DNA of 64,000 nt from JBBRVW01 sp038246545 (GCA_038246545.1 JBBRVW010000023.1:1-64000); one strand, 5' to 3'; positions 1 to 14,751 are shown, counted from the first letter of the stretch. Numbers and translations are program-made. Notes: generated by a model not told the origin, from the sequence alone.

Positions 1-2804
<2,804 letters not shown>

Positions 2805-2822
2805 TCCCAGCCCTTCGCACCA

Positions 2823-2862
2823 CCGGACGCCGGTCGCCCTCCCGGGGGCGGCCGGCGTCCGG
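2823..2862 (+). terminator. Intrinsic terminator-like hairpin after rpoC
   Basis: A perfect 11-bp inverted repeat, CCGGACGCCGG (2823-2833) and CCGGCGTCCGG (2852-2862), encloses an inner CGCCC/GGGCG stem (2835-2839 and 2846-2850) with a six-base loop. It starts 18 bases after the rpoC stop codon. There is no U-tract, which is common for actinobacterial terminators. A second hairpin follows at 2885-2908. Confidence 0.75.
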
Positions 2863-2884
2863 CGTCCGGGCGTCAGGAGGGCCG

Positions 2885-2908
2885 GCGGACCGCCGGACGG
2901 CGGTCCGC
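2885..2908 (+). terminator. Second hairpin downstream of rpoC
   Basis: A perfect 10-bp inverted repeat, GCGGACCGCC (2885-2894) and GGCGGTCCGC (2899-2908), has a GGAC tetraloop. Together with the hairpin at 2823-2862 it forms a tandem stop between the rpoBC and rpsL transcription units. No T-run follows. Confidence 0.6.
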
Positions 2909-2966
2909 GGGGGAGACGCGGGTCGCGTAGGCTGTGACGTGCAGTTGGGAGGACCGGCCCGCGCTT

Positions 2967-2995
2967 TTGACCTGTGCACGAGCGCTGGGTAGTCT
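2967..2995 (+). promoter_or_regulatory. Promoter of the rpsL operon
   Basis: TTGACC (2967-2972) and TAGTCT (2990-2995) are separated by 17 bp, a near-consensus housekeeping-sigma promoter. It lies after the two rpoC hairpins and about 230 bp before rpsL. The same two hexamers, with an 18-bp spacer, precede rplM at 32413-32442. Confidence 0.75.
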
Positions 2996-3226
2996 CTCTC
3001 CCCGTGCCTGGGACTCCCCGGGCCCTCGCGCGTGCGCTCCGCCGACCGGCCCCGGCCGTTCGACGACCAGCACACCCCAGGTGTCGCGCGAGCAGCACGA
3101 CCGACCCGGTGCGGCCCCAGAGCCGCCCCAGTCGGACCAGGGCGACACGCCCGACCGCGTGGGTCGGGTAGCCCCGGCCCGGCGACACACCACAGCGCAG
3201 CACGAGACGGAGACTGAAGGCGGCTC
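2996..3226 (+). promoter_or_regulatory. Long 5' leader of rpsL
   Basis: The 422-bp space between rpoC and rpsL holds two terminators, the promoter at 2967-2995 and this leader of about 225 nt; I see no gene in it. A 7-bp stem (3150-3156 with 3162-3168, CCCGACC/GGTCGGG) lies about 50 nt before the ribosome binding site GAAGG (3216-3220). A role in autoregulation by a ribosomal protein is only a guess; no known leader motif was recognised. Confidence 0.4.
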
Positions 3227-3601
3227 ATGCCCACCATCCAGCAGCTGGTCCGCAAGGGCCGCCAGGACAAGGTCGAGAAGACCAAGACGCCGGCCCTCAA
3301 GGGCAGCCCGCAGCGGCGTGGCGTCTGCACGCGCGTCTACACGACCACCCCCAAGAAGCCGAACTCAGCGCTGCGCAAGGTCGCCCGCGTCAAGCTCACC
3401 TCCGGCATCGAGGTCACGGCCTACATCCCGGGCGTCGGCCACAACCTGCAGGAGCACTCGATCGTGCTCGTGCGTGGCGGCCGCGTAAAGGACCTCCCGG
3501 GTGTCCGCTACAAGATCATCCGCGGGTCGCTCGACACGCAGGGCGTGAAGAACCGCAAGCAGGCGCGCAGCCGCTACGGCGCGAAGAAGGAGAAGAGCTA
3601 A
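3227..3601 (+). CDS. rpsL: 30S ribosomal protein S12
   Basis: S12 lies at the decoding centre of the 30S subunit and controls tRNA selection accuracy. The 124-residue product has the usual family length. The PKKPNSALRK segment with K43 and the RVKDLPGVRYK segment with K88 are both present. These are the positions where substitutions give streptomycin resistance in other bacteria, so this allele looks like the sensitive type. The ATG is preceded by GAAGG at suitable spacing. The TAA stop overlaps the rpsG start by one base (TAATG), giving translational coupling. It is the first gene of the rpsL-rpsG-fusA-tuf unit. Confidence 0.98.
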   Translation: MPTIQQLVRKGRQDKVEKTKTPALKGSPQRRGVCTRVYTTTPKKPNSALRKVARVKLTSGIEVTAYIPGVGHNLQEHSIVLVRGGRVKDLPGVRYKIIRGSLDTQGVKNRKQARSRYGAKKEKS

Positions 3602-4071
3602 TGCCCCGCAAGGGTCCCGCTCCCGCCCGGCCGATCATCATCGACCCGGTCTACAACTCGCCGCTGGTCACCTCGCTGGTGAACAAGGTGCTCTCGGCGG
3701 GCAAGAAGTCGGTCGCCGAGCGCATCGTCTACGGCGCCCTCGAGGGCTGCCGCGAGAAGACCGGCACCGACCCGGTGATCACGCTCAAGCGCGCCATGGA
3801 CAACGTCAAGCCGGCCCTCGAGGTCAAGAGCCGCCGCGTCGGCGGTGCGACCTACCAGGTGCCGGTCGAGGTGCGCGGCAACCGCGGCACGACGCTGGCG
3901 CTGCGCTGGCTGGTCGGCTACTCCAAGGTCCGCCGCGAGAAGACCATGACCGAGCGGCTCATGAACGAGCTCCTCGACGCCAGCAACGGTCTGGGCGCCG
4001 CGGTCAAGCGACGCGAGGACACCCACAAGATGGCCGAGTCCAACAAGGCCTTCGCGCACTACCGCTGGTGA
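3601..4071 (+). CDS. rpsG: 30S ribosomal protein S7
   Basis: S7 nucleates assembly of the 30S head and contacts the E-site tRNA. The 156-residue protein begins MPRKGPAPAR, has the conserved LVNKVLSAGKKSVAE helix near residues 23-40, and ends in the typical FAHYRW motif. Its ATG shares one base with the rpsL stop codon. The 88-bp space to fusA contains a 7-bp stem with one wobble pair (4079-4085 with 4099-4105), which might partly separate fusA expression. No anomaly was seen. Confidence 0.98.
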   Translation: MPRKGPAPARPIIIDPVYNSPLVTSLVNKVLSAGKKSVAERIVYGALEGCREKTGTDPVITLKRAMDNVKPALEVKSRRVGGATYQVPVEVRGNRGTTLALRWLVGYSKVRREKTMTERLMNELLDASNGLGAAVKRREDTHKMAESNKAFAHYRW

Positions 4072-4159
4072 CGCGACCGGGCGCCTGACCCTGCAGAGGG
4101 TGCCCGGGCGTTCGACCTGCGTACCGACGACGACACGACGAGAGAAGACTGAGCTAGCA

Positions 4160-6262
<2,103 letters not shown>

Positions 6263-6373
6263 CCGCGAGTACCGCGCAGTCCCTGCCGTCGGCAGGACCT
6301 GCACCAGCACCTGACAGACAGCCCTCAGACAGACGTCGTACGGCGTAACCCCCCAAGTCCTAGGAGGACCCCA

Positions 6374-7570
<1,197 letters not shown>

Positions 7571-7589
7571 TTCCTGCCTGTCCCGGGGA

Positions 7590-7620
7590 CCGGGGCCCCT
7601 CCTCTTTTGAGGGGCCCCGG
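7590..7620 (+). terminator. Terminator of the rpsL-tuf operon
   Basis: A perfect 12-bp GC-rich stem, CCGGGGCCCCTC (7590-7601) with GAGGGGCCCCGG (7609-7620), closes a seven-base CTCTTTT loop. It sits 20 bp after the tuf stop codon and separates the str and S10 operons. Confidence 0.85.
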
Positions 7621-7928
7621 AACCCTCGATTCGCCAGGGCCGCACCTGCTGCGGCATACTGGCTCGCGTTGTTCGGCCAGGGCGGCTGGGCACGGGCCTC
7701 CTCCGGGAGAGTCCTCCGACCGCCCTCGCCGCGCGCAGGGAGACCTTCCGGCTCCGGCGCGTGACCCGACCCCTACCGATTCGCGATCGTCCCGGTTCGC
7801 CGCGGACCCGCGACACGCCCGACCTCGGGGGTCGGAGACAGTCCTCGGGCTGAGATGGTCCCGCAGCACGCTGCGGGAGCAGATCGGCCCGCCGCAGCGG
7901 TACGAATGTGAAGGAACGAAGCGAAGCC
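7621..7928 (+). promoter_or_regulatory. Promoter region and structured leader of the S10 operon
   Basis: This 308-bp stretch contains no gene. A possible -10 CATACT lies at 7655-7660, but no convincing -35 was found. Two hairpins precede rpsJ: CCGACC/GGTCGG (7819-7824 with 7830-7835) and a perfect 8-bp TCCCGCAG/CTGCGGGA stem with a CACG loop (7859-7866 with 7871-7878), about 50 nt before the ATG. A leader of over 200 nt with a compact stem near the ribosome binding site suggests ribosomal-protein feedback, by analogy with L4 control in E. coli. That is inference; the fold does not match a family I can name. Confidence 0.45.
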
Positions 7929-8237
7929 ATGGCGGGACAGAAGATCCGCATCAGGCTCAAGGCCTACGACCACGAGGTCATCGACTCGTCGGCGCGCAAG
8001 ATCGTCGACACGGTGACCCGTACGGGCGCTACGGTCGCAGGCCCGGTGCCGCTGCCGACCGAGAAGAACGTGTACTGCGTCATCCGTTCGCCGCACAAGT
8101 ACAAGGACAGCCGCGAGCACTTCGAGATGCGCACCCACAAGCGGCTGATCGACATCATCGACCCGACCCCGAAGACCGTCGACTCGCTCATGCGGCTCGA
8201 CCTTCCGGCCGGCGTCGACATCGAGATCAAGCTCTGA
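7929..8237 (+). CDS. rpsJ: 30S ribosomal protein S10
   Basis: S10 is a 30S head protein that also partners NusB in transcription antitermination. The ATG at 7929 gives MAGQKIRIRLKAYDHEVID and a 102-residue protein, the standard length. An upstream GTG at 7908 would add seven non-conserved residues and is rejected. The conserved GPVPLPTEK loop and EHFEMRTHKRLIDI segment are present. It opens the eleven-gene S10 operon, with most downstream genes overlapping or nearly so. Confidence 0.97.
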   Translation: MAGQKIRIRLKAYDHEVIDSSARKIVDTVTRTGATVAGPVPLPTEKNVYCVIRSPHKYKDSREHFEMRTHKRLIDIIDPTPKTVDSLMRLDLPAGVDIEIKL

Positions 8238-8265
8238 TCTTCAGACACTGAGGGACGCATCAGTC

Positions 8266-8931
8266 ATGGGTAAGCAGATGAAGGGCCTGCTGGGCGAGAA
8301 GCTCGGCATGACCCAGGTCTTCGACGAGAACAACCGGATGGTCCCGGTGACCGTCGTCGCCGCCGGCCCCTGCGTGGTTACGCAGGTGCGCTCGGTCGAC
8401 GTCGACGGTTACGCCGCGGTCCAGATCGGCTACGGCGCCATCGACCCGCGGAAGGTGAACAAGCCGGAATCCGGCCACTTCGCCAAGGCCGGTGTCACGC
8501 CGCGCCGCGTCACGGTCGAGCTGCGGACGGACGACGCCACCGAGTACACGCTCGGCCAGGAGCTCACCGCAGAGGTGTTCGCTGCCGGCCAGCGCATCGA
8601 CGTCAGCGCGACGAGCAAGGGCAAGGGCTTCGCCGGTGTCATGAAGCGACACGGCTTCCACGGCGTCGGCGCCTCCCACGGTGCCCACCGCAACCACCGC
8701 AAGCCGGGTTCGATCGGTGGCTGCGCCACCCCGGGCCGGGTCTTCAAGGGGATGCGGATGGCCGGCCGGATGGGTGGCGTCCGTACGACGACCCAGGGCC
8801 TCACCGTCCACGCGGTCGACGCCGGCAAGGGCCTGCTGCTCATCAAGGGAGCCGTCCCCGGCCCCAAGGGCGCGCTCGTGCTCGTCCGCACCGCCGCCAA
8901 GGGCACCGCAGTGAAGGGAGCCGACCAGTGA
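8266..8931 (+). CDS. rplC: 50S ribosomal protein L3
   Basis: L3 starts 50S assembly and reaches toward the peptidyl transferase centre. The 221-residue product begins MGKQMKGLLGEKLGMTQVFD. It has the GKGFAGVMKRHGF and SHGAHRNHRKPGSIG segments of the central extension around residues 125-155. GAGGG upstream serves as ribosome binding site. The TGA stop overlaps the GTG of rplD by 4 bp (GTGA), so the two are translationally coupled. Confidence 0.97.
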   Translation: MGKQMKGLLGEKLGMTQVFDENNRMVPVTVVAAGPCVVTQVRSVDVDGYAAVQIGYGAIDPRKVNKPESGHFAKAGVTPRRVTVELRTDDATEYTLGQELTAEVFAAGQRIDVSATSKGKGFAGVMKRHGFHGVGASHGAHRNHRKPGSIGGCATPGRVFKGMRMAGRMGGVRTTTQGLTVHAVDAGKGLLLIKGAVPGPKGALVLVRTAAKGTAVKGADQ

Positions 8932-9656
8932 GCACCACCGCACCGGAGGTCGTCGACCTCGAGTCCGTCGACCGCGAGGTCCCGCTGCACACGCCGGACG
9001 GGAAGACCGACGGCACCGTGACGCTGCCGGCCGCCGTGTTCGACGTCCAGGTCAACATCCCGTTGATCCACCAGGTCGTCGTGGCCCAGCTGGCCGCGGC
9101 CCGCCAGGGCACGCACTCGACCAAGAGCCGCGGCGAGGTCCGCGGTGGCGGTCGCAAGCCGTACCGGCAGAAGGGCACCGGCCGGGCCCGCCAGGGCTCG
9201 ACCCGCGCGCCGCAGTTCGCCGGCGGTGGCGTCGTGCACGGCCCGAAGCCGCGCTCGTACGCCCAGCGCACCCCGAAGAAGATGAAGGCCGCCGCCCTGC
9301 GCGGCGCCCTCTCGGACCGGGCGCGCAACGACCGCATCCACGTGGTCAGTGCGCTCTTCGAGGGCGACGTGCCCTCGACCCGGACGGCGCTGTCCGTGCT
9401 GACCCGGCTGTCCGAGCGGAAGCACGTGCTCGTGGTGGTGCAGCGCGCCGACGCGCTGACCCACAAGAGTCTGCGCAACGCCGAGCAGGTCCACATGCTC
9501 TCGGCCGACCAGCTCAACACCTATGACGTGCTCGTCTCGGACGACGTGGTGTTCACCCGCGGTGCACTCGACGAGTTCCTCGCCGGCCCCGCCAAGGGCC
9601 GCTCGGCCAAGGGCAGTGCCGCCGAGAGCGAAGCCCCGATCGGAGACGAGAGCTGA
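8928..9656 (+). CDS. rplD: 50S ribosomal protein L4
   Basis: L4 lines the exit tunnel; in enteric bacteria it is the S10-operon repressor. The start is GTG 8928 inside the rplC stop. The 242-residue protein has the tunnel-loop motif STKSRGEVRGGGRKPYRQKGTGRAR near residues 65-90 and the conserved TPKKMKAAALRGALSDR stretch. The C-terminal tail (about 25 residues, rich in Ala, Lys and Glu) is low complexity and slightly longer than in many homologues. The TGA overlaps the rplW ATG. Confidence 0.96.
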   Translation: MSTTAPEVVDLESVDREVPLHTPDGKTDGTVTLPAAVFDVQVNIPLIHQVVVAQLAAARQGTHSTKSRGEVRGGGRKPYRQKGTGRARQGSTRAPQFAGGGVVHGPKPRSYAQRTPKKMKAAALRGALSDRARNDRIHVVSALFEGDVPSTRTALSVLTRLSERKHVLVVVQRADALTHKSLRNAEQVHMLSADQLNTYDVLVSDDVVFTRGALDEFLAGPAKGRSAKGSAAESEAPIGDES

Positions 9657-10002
9657 TGGCGTCCATCGACAACGCCGGACCGCGCGACGACGCCGGACCG
9701 CGCGTCCCGCGCAAGGACCACCGCGACGTGCTGCTCGCACCGGTCGTCTCGGAGAAGAGCTACGGGCTCCTCGACGAGAACAAGTACACGTTCCTGGTGC
9801 ACCCGGACGCCAACAAGACCGAGATCAAGATCGCGGTCGAGAAGGTCTTCGGCGTCAAGGTCAACGGTGTGAACACGCTCAACCGTGAGGGCAAGCGCAA
9901 GCGCACCCGCACGGGCTTCGGCCGCCGCAAGGCGACCAAGCGCGCCATCGTCACCGTCGCCGAGGGTGACCGTATCGACATCTTTGGGGGTCCGGTCTCC
10001 TA

Positions 10003-10003
<1 letters not shown>
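9656..10003 (+). CDS. rplW: 50S ribosomal protein L23
   Basis: L23 sits beside the tunnel exit and is the docking site for trigger factor and SRP. The 115-residue product has an acidic N-terminal tail of about 20 residues (GPRDDAGPRVPRKD) before the family core, which begins RDVLLAPVVSEKSYGLLDENKYTF. The core continues with KTEIKIAVEKVFGVKVNGVNT and the basic loop GKRKRTRTGFGRR. It overlaps both neighbours by one base (TGATG and TAATG). Confidence 0.96.
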
Positions 10004-10839
<836 letters not shown>

Positions 10840-10855
10840 TCGGAGTACTGGACCC

Positions 10856-11137
10856 ATGCCGCGTTCCCTCAAGAAGGGCCCCTTCGTGGACGGCCACCTC
10901 ATCAAGAAGGTGGACGTCCAGAACGACAAGGGCACCAAGAACGTCATCAAGACGTGGTCGAGGCGCTCCATGATCGTGCCGGCCATGCTCGGCCACACGA
11001 TCGCCGTCCACGACGGGCGCAAGCACGTCCCGGTGTTCGTGACCGAGGCGATGGTCGGGCACAAGCTCGGCGAGTTCGCTCCGACGCGGACCTTCCGCGG
11101 TCACGTGAAGGACGACCGGAGGGCGCGCCGTGGCTGA
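10856..11137 (+). CDS. rpsS: 30S ribosomal protein S19
   Basis: S19 binds 16S rRNA in the 30S head with S13. The 93-residue product begins MPRSLKKGPFVDGHLIKKV and has the KTWSRRSMIVPAMLGHTIAVHDGRKHVPV core and the GHKLGEFAPTRTFRGH motif. It starts 16 bp after rplB. Its last eight bases overlap rplV, whose GTG start lies inside the final codons. Confidence 0.97.
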   Translation: MPRSLKKGPFVDGHLIKKVDVQNDKGTKNVIKTWSRRSMIVPAMLGHTIAVHDGRKHVPVFVTEAMVGHKLGEFAPTRTFRGHVKDDRRARRG

Positions 11138-11561
11138 CGACGTCGTCAAAGAGCTGCCGACAGCGCGGGCCCAGGCCCGCTATGTCCGCGTCACCCCGAT
11201 GAAGGCCCGCCGGGTCATCGACCTGGTCCGCGGGATGTCCGCCGACAAGGCCCTCGCCGTACTGCGGTTCTCGCCGCAGTCTGCCAGCGAGCCGGTCTAC
11301 AAGGTCGTCGCCAGCGCGGTCGCCAACGCCCGGTTCGCAGCCGAGCAGGAGAGCCGTCGGCTCGACGTCGAGGAGCTCGTCGTGCGCGAGGCGTACGTCG
11401 ACGAGGGCCCGACCCTGAAGCGGTTCCGGCCGCGCGCCCAGGGCCGCGCCTTCCGCGTCCGCAAGCGCACCAGCCACATCACCGTGATCGTCGCTCAGCG
11501 CCCCGAGCGCGCGGAGAAGACGAGCACCCGTAGCACGAGCACGAAGAGGAGGACCCGATAG
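11130..11561 (+). CDS. rplV: 50S ribosomal protein L22
   Basis: L22 contributes a long beta hairpin to the exit tunnel. The GTG at 11130 gives a 143-residue protein. The globular part includes ARYVRVTPMKARRVIDLVRG, and the hairpin includes EAYVDEGPTLKRFRPRAQGRAFRVRKRTSHITVIV at about residues 89-123. After this core comes a Ser/Thr/Arg-rich tail of about 20 residues. It overlaps rpsS by 8 bp and rpsC by 1 bp. Confidence 0.96.
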   Translation: MADDVVKELPTARAQARYVRVTPMKARRVIDLVRGMSADKALAVLRFSPQSASEPVYKVVASAVANARFAAEQESRRLDVEELVVREAYVDEGPTLKRFRPRAQGRAFRVRKRTSHITVIVAQRPERAEKTSTRSTSTKRRTR

Positions 11562-12388
11562 TGGGCCAGAAGGTCAACCCCCACGGGTTCCGCCTGGGCA
11601 TCTCGACGGACCACAAGAGCCGGTGGTTCGCGGACAGCACGAGCGAGGGCCAGCGCTACCGCGACTACGTCAAGGAAGACGTGGCGATCCGCCGCCTCAT
11701 GTCCAAGGGCATGGAGCGCGCCGGCATCAGCCGCGTCGAGATCGAGCGCACCCGCGACCGCGTCCGCGTGGACATCCACACCGCCCGGCCCGGCATCGTC
11801 ATCGGCCGCCGCGGCGCCGAGGCCGATCGCATCCGCGGCGACCTCGAGAAGCTCACCAACAAGCAGGTGCAGCTGAACATCCTCGAGGTGAAGAACCCTG
11901 AGGTCGACGCCCAGCTCGTCGCACAGGGTGTCGCCGAGCAGCTGTCCAGCCGGGTGTCCTTCCGCCGGGCGATGCGCAAGTCGATGCAGACCACGATGAA
12001 GGCCGGCGCCAAGGGCATCCGGGTGCAGTGCTCGGGTCGCCTCGGCGGTGCGGAGATGTCGCGCTCGGAGTTCTACCGCGAGGGTCGCGTCCCGCTGCAC
12101 ACGCTGCGCGCCAACATCGACTACGGCTTCTACGAGGCCAAGACGACGTTCGGCCGGATCGGCGTGAAGGTCTGGATCTACAAGGGCGACGCGTCGGCCA
12201 CCAAGGCCGAGCGCGACGCGGCCCAGGCCGCGGCCCGGATGGCCCAGCGCCAGCGCCCGGCCCGCACGGCGCGTCCGGCGCGCCGGGACGAGGGTGCACC
12301 CGCCGAGGCGACGGCTCCGACGACCGAGGCGCCCGCCACCGCGGCACCCGCGGCCGAGGCAGCCCCGACCACCGGAACGGAGGCCTGA
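11561..12388 (+). CDS. rpsC: 30S ribosomal protein S3, long C-terminal tail
   Basis: S3 lies at the mRNA entry channel and helps unwind mRNA. The start GTG overlaps the rplV TAG. The KH-domain GXXG-type region is seen in TARPGIVIGRRGAEADRIRGDLEKLT (about residues 75-100). The C-terminal S3 domain carries GIRVQCSGRLGGAEMSRSE and FGRIGVKVWIYKG. From about residue 215 the 275-residue protein continues in a low-complexity Ala/Pro/Thr/Arg tail, as in other actinobacterial S3 proteins. rplP begins 2 bp after its stop. Confidence 0.97.
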   Translation: MGQKVNPHGFRLGISTDHKSRWFADSTSEGQRYRDYVKEDVAIRRLMSKGMERAGISRVEIERTRDRVRVDIHTARPGIVIGRRGAEADRIRGDLEKLTNKQVQLNILEVKNPEVDAQLVAQGVAEQLSSRVSFRRAMRKSMQTTMKAGAKGIRVQCSGRLGGAEMSRSEFYREGRVPLHTLRANIDYGFYEAKTTFGRIGVKVWIYKGDASATKAERDAAQAAARMAQRQRPARTARPARRDEGAPAEATAPTTEAPATAAPAAEAAPTTGTEA

Positions 12389-12390
12389 CC

Positions 12391-12804
12391 ATGCTCATCC
12401 CGCGCAGGGTCAAGCACCGCAAGCAGCACCACCCGGGTCGTACCGGCGCTGCCAAGGGCGGCACCCGCGTGACCTTCGGTGACTACGGCATCCAGGCCGT
12501 GGAGCCGGCGTACGTCACGAACCGGCAGATCGAGTCGGCGCGTATCGCGATGACCCGGCACATCAAGCGAGGCGGCAAGGTGTGGATCAACATCTACCCC
12601 GACCGTCCGCTGACCAAGAAGCCGGCCGAGACCCGCATGGGTTCCGGCAAGGGTTCGCCCGAGTGGTGGGTGGCCAACGTCAAGCCGGGCCGCGTCATGT
12701 TCGAGCTGTCCGGTGTCCCGGAGCCGATCGCCAAAGAGGCGATGCGGCGCGCCATGCACAAGCTCCCGATGAAGTGCCGGTTCGTCCGGCGCGAGGAGGT
12801 CTGA
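12391..12804 (+). CDS. rplP: 50S ribosomal protein L16
   Basis: L16 supports tRNA binding at the A site. The ATG at 12391, behind GGAGG (12379-12383), gives MLIPRRVKHRKQHHPGRTG and 137 residues, the expected family size; the open frame upstream is non-coding overlap with rpsC. Conserved RMGSGKGSPEWWVANVKPGRVMFE is near residues 78-101 and the Arg of the MGSGKG loop is intact. The stop overlaps the rpmC start (TGATG). Confidence 0.96.
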   Translation: MLIPRRVKHRKQHHPGRTGAAKGGTRVTFGDYGIQAVEPAYVTNRQIESARIAMTRHIKRGGKVWINIYPDRPLTKKPAETRMGSGKGSPEWWVANVKPGRVMFELSGVPEPIAKEAMRRAMHKLPMKCRFVRREEV

Positions 12805-13058
12805 TGAGCAGCACGACGAACAAGCTCGCGGCCCCGATGCGCACGCTGGAGGACGACGAGCTCGCCACCAAGCTGCGGGAGGCCAAGGAGGAGCTGTTCA
12901 ACCTCCGGTTCCAGGCGGCCACCGGCCAGCTCGAGAGCCACGGTCGGCTCAACGCCGTCCGTAGGGACATCGCCCGGATCTACACGATCATGCGAGAGCG
13001 CGAGCTCGGCATCGGCACCGTCGAGACGGCCGACGCCGACACCGGGGCCACGGCATGA
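12804..13058 (+). CDS. rpmC: 50S ribosomal protein L29
   Basis: L29 is a two-helix protein near the tunnel exit. The ATG at 12804 overlaps the rplP stop and gives 84 residues with the hallmark AKEELFNLRFQAATGQLES and DIARIYTIMRERELG. The first 12 residues and the acidic Ala/Asp-rich tail are extra to the core. An open frame extends far upstream but only overlaps rplP out of frame. It overlaps rpsQ by 4 bp if the first ATG of rpsQ is used. Confidence 0.95.
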   Translation: MSSTTNKLAAPMRTLEDDELATKLREAKEELFNLRFQAATGQLESHGRLNAVRRDIARIYTIMRERELGIGTVETADADTGATA

Positions 13059-13366
13059 GCGAGAAGGCAGCAGACATGAGCACCAGCACCACGAGTCAGA
13101 CGGACGCCGCTACTCGCGGATCCCCCCGCAAGACCCGTGAGGGCCTCGTGACCAGCGACAAGATGGACAAGACCGTCGTCGTCGCCGTCGAGGACCGCGT
13201 CAAGCACGCGCTGTACGGCAAGGTCATCCGCCGCACCAGCAGTCTCAAGGCGCACGACGAGGAGAACGCCTGCGGCGTCGGCGACCGGGTCCTGCTCATG
13301 GAGACCCGCCCGCTGTCGGCCACCAAGCGCTGGCGTGTCGTCGAAGTCATTGAGAAGGCGAAGTAG
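13055..13366 (+). CDS. rpsQ: 30S ribosomal protein S17
   Basis: S17 is a primary 16S rRNA binder with an OB fold. The core GLVTSDKMDKTVVVAVEDRVKHALYGKVIRR and the CGVGDRVLLMETRPLSATKRWRVVE segment are canonical. Two starts are possible. ATG 13055 overlaps the rpmC stop (ATGA) and gives 103 residues. ATG 13076 has the better ribosome binding site, GAGAAGG at 13061-13067 with 8-nt spacing, and gives 96 residues. The longer form is listed because the overlap matches the operon style, but the shorter start may be the real one. Confidence 0.95.
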   Translation: MSEKAADMSTSTTSQTDAATRGSPRKTREGLVTSDKMDKTVVVAVEDRVKHALYGKVIRRTSSLKAHDEENACGVGDRVLLMETRPLSATKRWRVVEVIEKAK

Positions 13367-13370
13367 CCAA

Positions 13371-13386
13371 GGCCTCCTCGGAGGCC
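13371..13386 (+). other. Short hairpin between rpsQ and rplN
   Basis: GGCCTCC (13371-13377) and GGAGGCC (13380-13386) form a compact stem directly after the rpsQ stop. An 87-bp gap follows before rplN, the largest between rpsJ and rplE, so this may mark the S10/spc operon boundary as a processing site or a weak terminator. Confidence 0.4.
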
Positions 13387-13453
13387 GAAGGCCGACAACC
13401 CATCCGTTCCGCCAGGCTCGCGAGAGAACCGGCGCGACGATCAGGAGTGAGAA

Positions 13454-13822
13454 GTGATCCAGCAGGAGTCGCGACTGCGTGTCGCCGACAACACGGGTGC
13501 CAAGGAGCTGCTGTGCATCCGCGTGCTCGGCGGCTCCGGGCGGCGCTACGCCGGCATCGGTGACGTCATCGTGGCGACCGTCAAGGACGCCATCCCCGGC
13601 GGCAACGTCAAGAAGGGCGAGGTCGTCAAGGCTGTCGTCGTGCGCACCCGCAAGGAGCGCCGGCGTCCCGACGGCTCGTACATCCGCTTCGACGAGAACG
13701 CCGCCGTCCTCATCAGGGACGGCGGGGACCCGCGCGGCACGCGCATCTTCGGCCCCGTCGGCCGTGAGCTGCGCGACAAGCGCTTCATGCGCATCATCTC
13801 GCTCGCGCCGGAGGTGCTGTAA
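13454..13822 (+). CDS. rplN: 50S ribosomal protein L14
   Basis: L14 forms an intersubunit bridge and binds the silencing factor RsfS in other bacteria. The GTG start at 13454 follows AGGAG (13443-13447). The 122-residue product, MIQQESRLRVADNTGAKELLCIRVLGGS, has exactly the usual length and includes VKKGEVVKAVVVRTRKERRRPDGSYIRFDENAAVLI. It is the first gene of the spc part of the cluster. Confidence 0.97.
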   Translation: MIQQESRLRVADNTGAKELLCIRVLGGSGRRYAGIGDVIVATVKDAIPGGNVKKGEVVKAVVVRTRKERRRPDGSYIRFDENAAVLIRDGGDPRGTRIFGPVGRELRDKRFMRIISLAPEVL

Positions 13823-13825
13823 CCG

Positions 13826-14170
13826 ATGAAGATCAAGAAGGGCGACCGCGTCATCGTGGTCACCGGCAAGGACAAGGGCGTCACCGGCAAGGTGATCGAG
13901 GCCTACCCGGAGACCAGCAAGATCCTGGTCGAGGGTGTCAACCGGATCAAGAAGCACACGAAGGTCGGCCAGTCCGCCCGTGGTGCCAAGACCGGCGGAA
14001 TCGTGACCCAGGAGGCCCCGGTCCACGTCAGCAACGTCATGCTCGTGGTCGAGGTCGAGGGCAAGAAGGTCGGCAGCCGCGTCGGCTATCGCGTTGAGAA
14101 GGTCGACCGCGACGGCCAGGAGAAGACCGTGCGTGTCCGCTACGCCAAGCGGACCGGTGAGGACATCTGA
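13826..14170 (+). CDS. rplX: 50S ribosomal protein L24
   Basis: L24 is an assembly-initiating 50S protein. The 114-residue protein has the KOW motif KIKKGDRVIVVTGKDKGVTGKVIEAYPE at its N-terminus and the conserved VEGVNRIKKHTKVGQSARGAKTGGIVTQEAPVHVSNVML segment. It starts 3 bp after rplN, and its stop overlaps the rplE start by one base. Confidence 0.96.
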   Translation: MKIKKGDRVIVVTGKDKGVTGKVIEAYPETSKILVEGVNRIKKHTKVGQSARGAKTGGIVTQEAPVHVSNVMLVVEVEGKKVGSRVGYRVEKVDRDGQEKTVRVRYAKRTGEDI

Positions 14171-14751
14171 TGAGCACTACATCAACGGACGAGAAGGCTG
14201 TGTCCTCGAAGCCGCGCCTCAAGTCGCGCTACCGCGAGGAGATCGTCGGCAAGCTGCGCGAGGACTTCGAGTTCGCCAACATCATGCAGGTCCCCGGTCT
14301 GGTCAAGATCGTGGTCAACATGGGTGTCGGCGACGCCGCCAAGGACTCCAAGCTCATCGACGGCGCGATCAAGGACCTGGCCACCATCACCGGCCAGAAG
14401 CCCCAGGTCACCAAGTCCCGCAAGTCCATTGCGCAGTTCAAGCTGCGCGAGGGCATGCCGATCGGTTGTCACGTGACGCTGCGTGGCGACCGGATGTGGG
14501 AGTTCCTCGACCGCCTGCTGTCGCTCGCGCTCCCGCGCATCCGTGACTTCCGTGGGCTGTCGCCGAAGCAGTTCGACGGCAACGGCAACTACACGTTCGG
14601 ACTCAACGAGCAGTCGATGTTCCACGAGATCGACCAGGACCGCATCGACCGGGTCCGGGGCATGGACATCACTGTCGTGACGACCGCCCGTACCGACGAC
14701 GAGGGGCGTGCCCTGCTGCGGCACCTCGGCTTCCCCTTCAAAGCCTCATGA
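14170..14751 (+). CDS. rplE: 50S ribosomal protein L5
   Basis: L5 binds 5S rRNA in the central protuberance. The 193-residue product has about 12 extra N-terminal residues before PRLKSRYREEIVGKLREDFEFANIMQVPGLVKIVVNMGVGDA. It then shows the QKPQVTKSRKSIAQFKLREGMPIGCHVTLRG and DFRGLSPKQFDGNGNYTFGLNEQ segments of the family. Its last codons and stop fall in the first copy of a 24-bp duplication that continues into the gap before rpsN. Confidence 0.97.
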   Translation: MSTTSTDEKAVSSKPRLKSRYREEIVGKLREDFEFANIMQVPGLVKIVVNMGVGDAAKDSKLIDGAIKDLATITGQKPQVTKSRKSIAQFKLREGMPIGCHVTLRGDRMWEFLDRLLSLALPRIRDFRGLSPKQFDGNGNYTFGLNEQSMFHEIDQDRIDRVRGMDITVVTTARTDDEGRALLRHLGFPFKAS

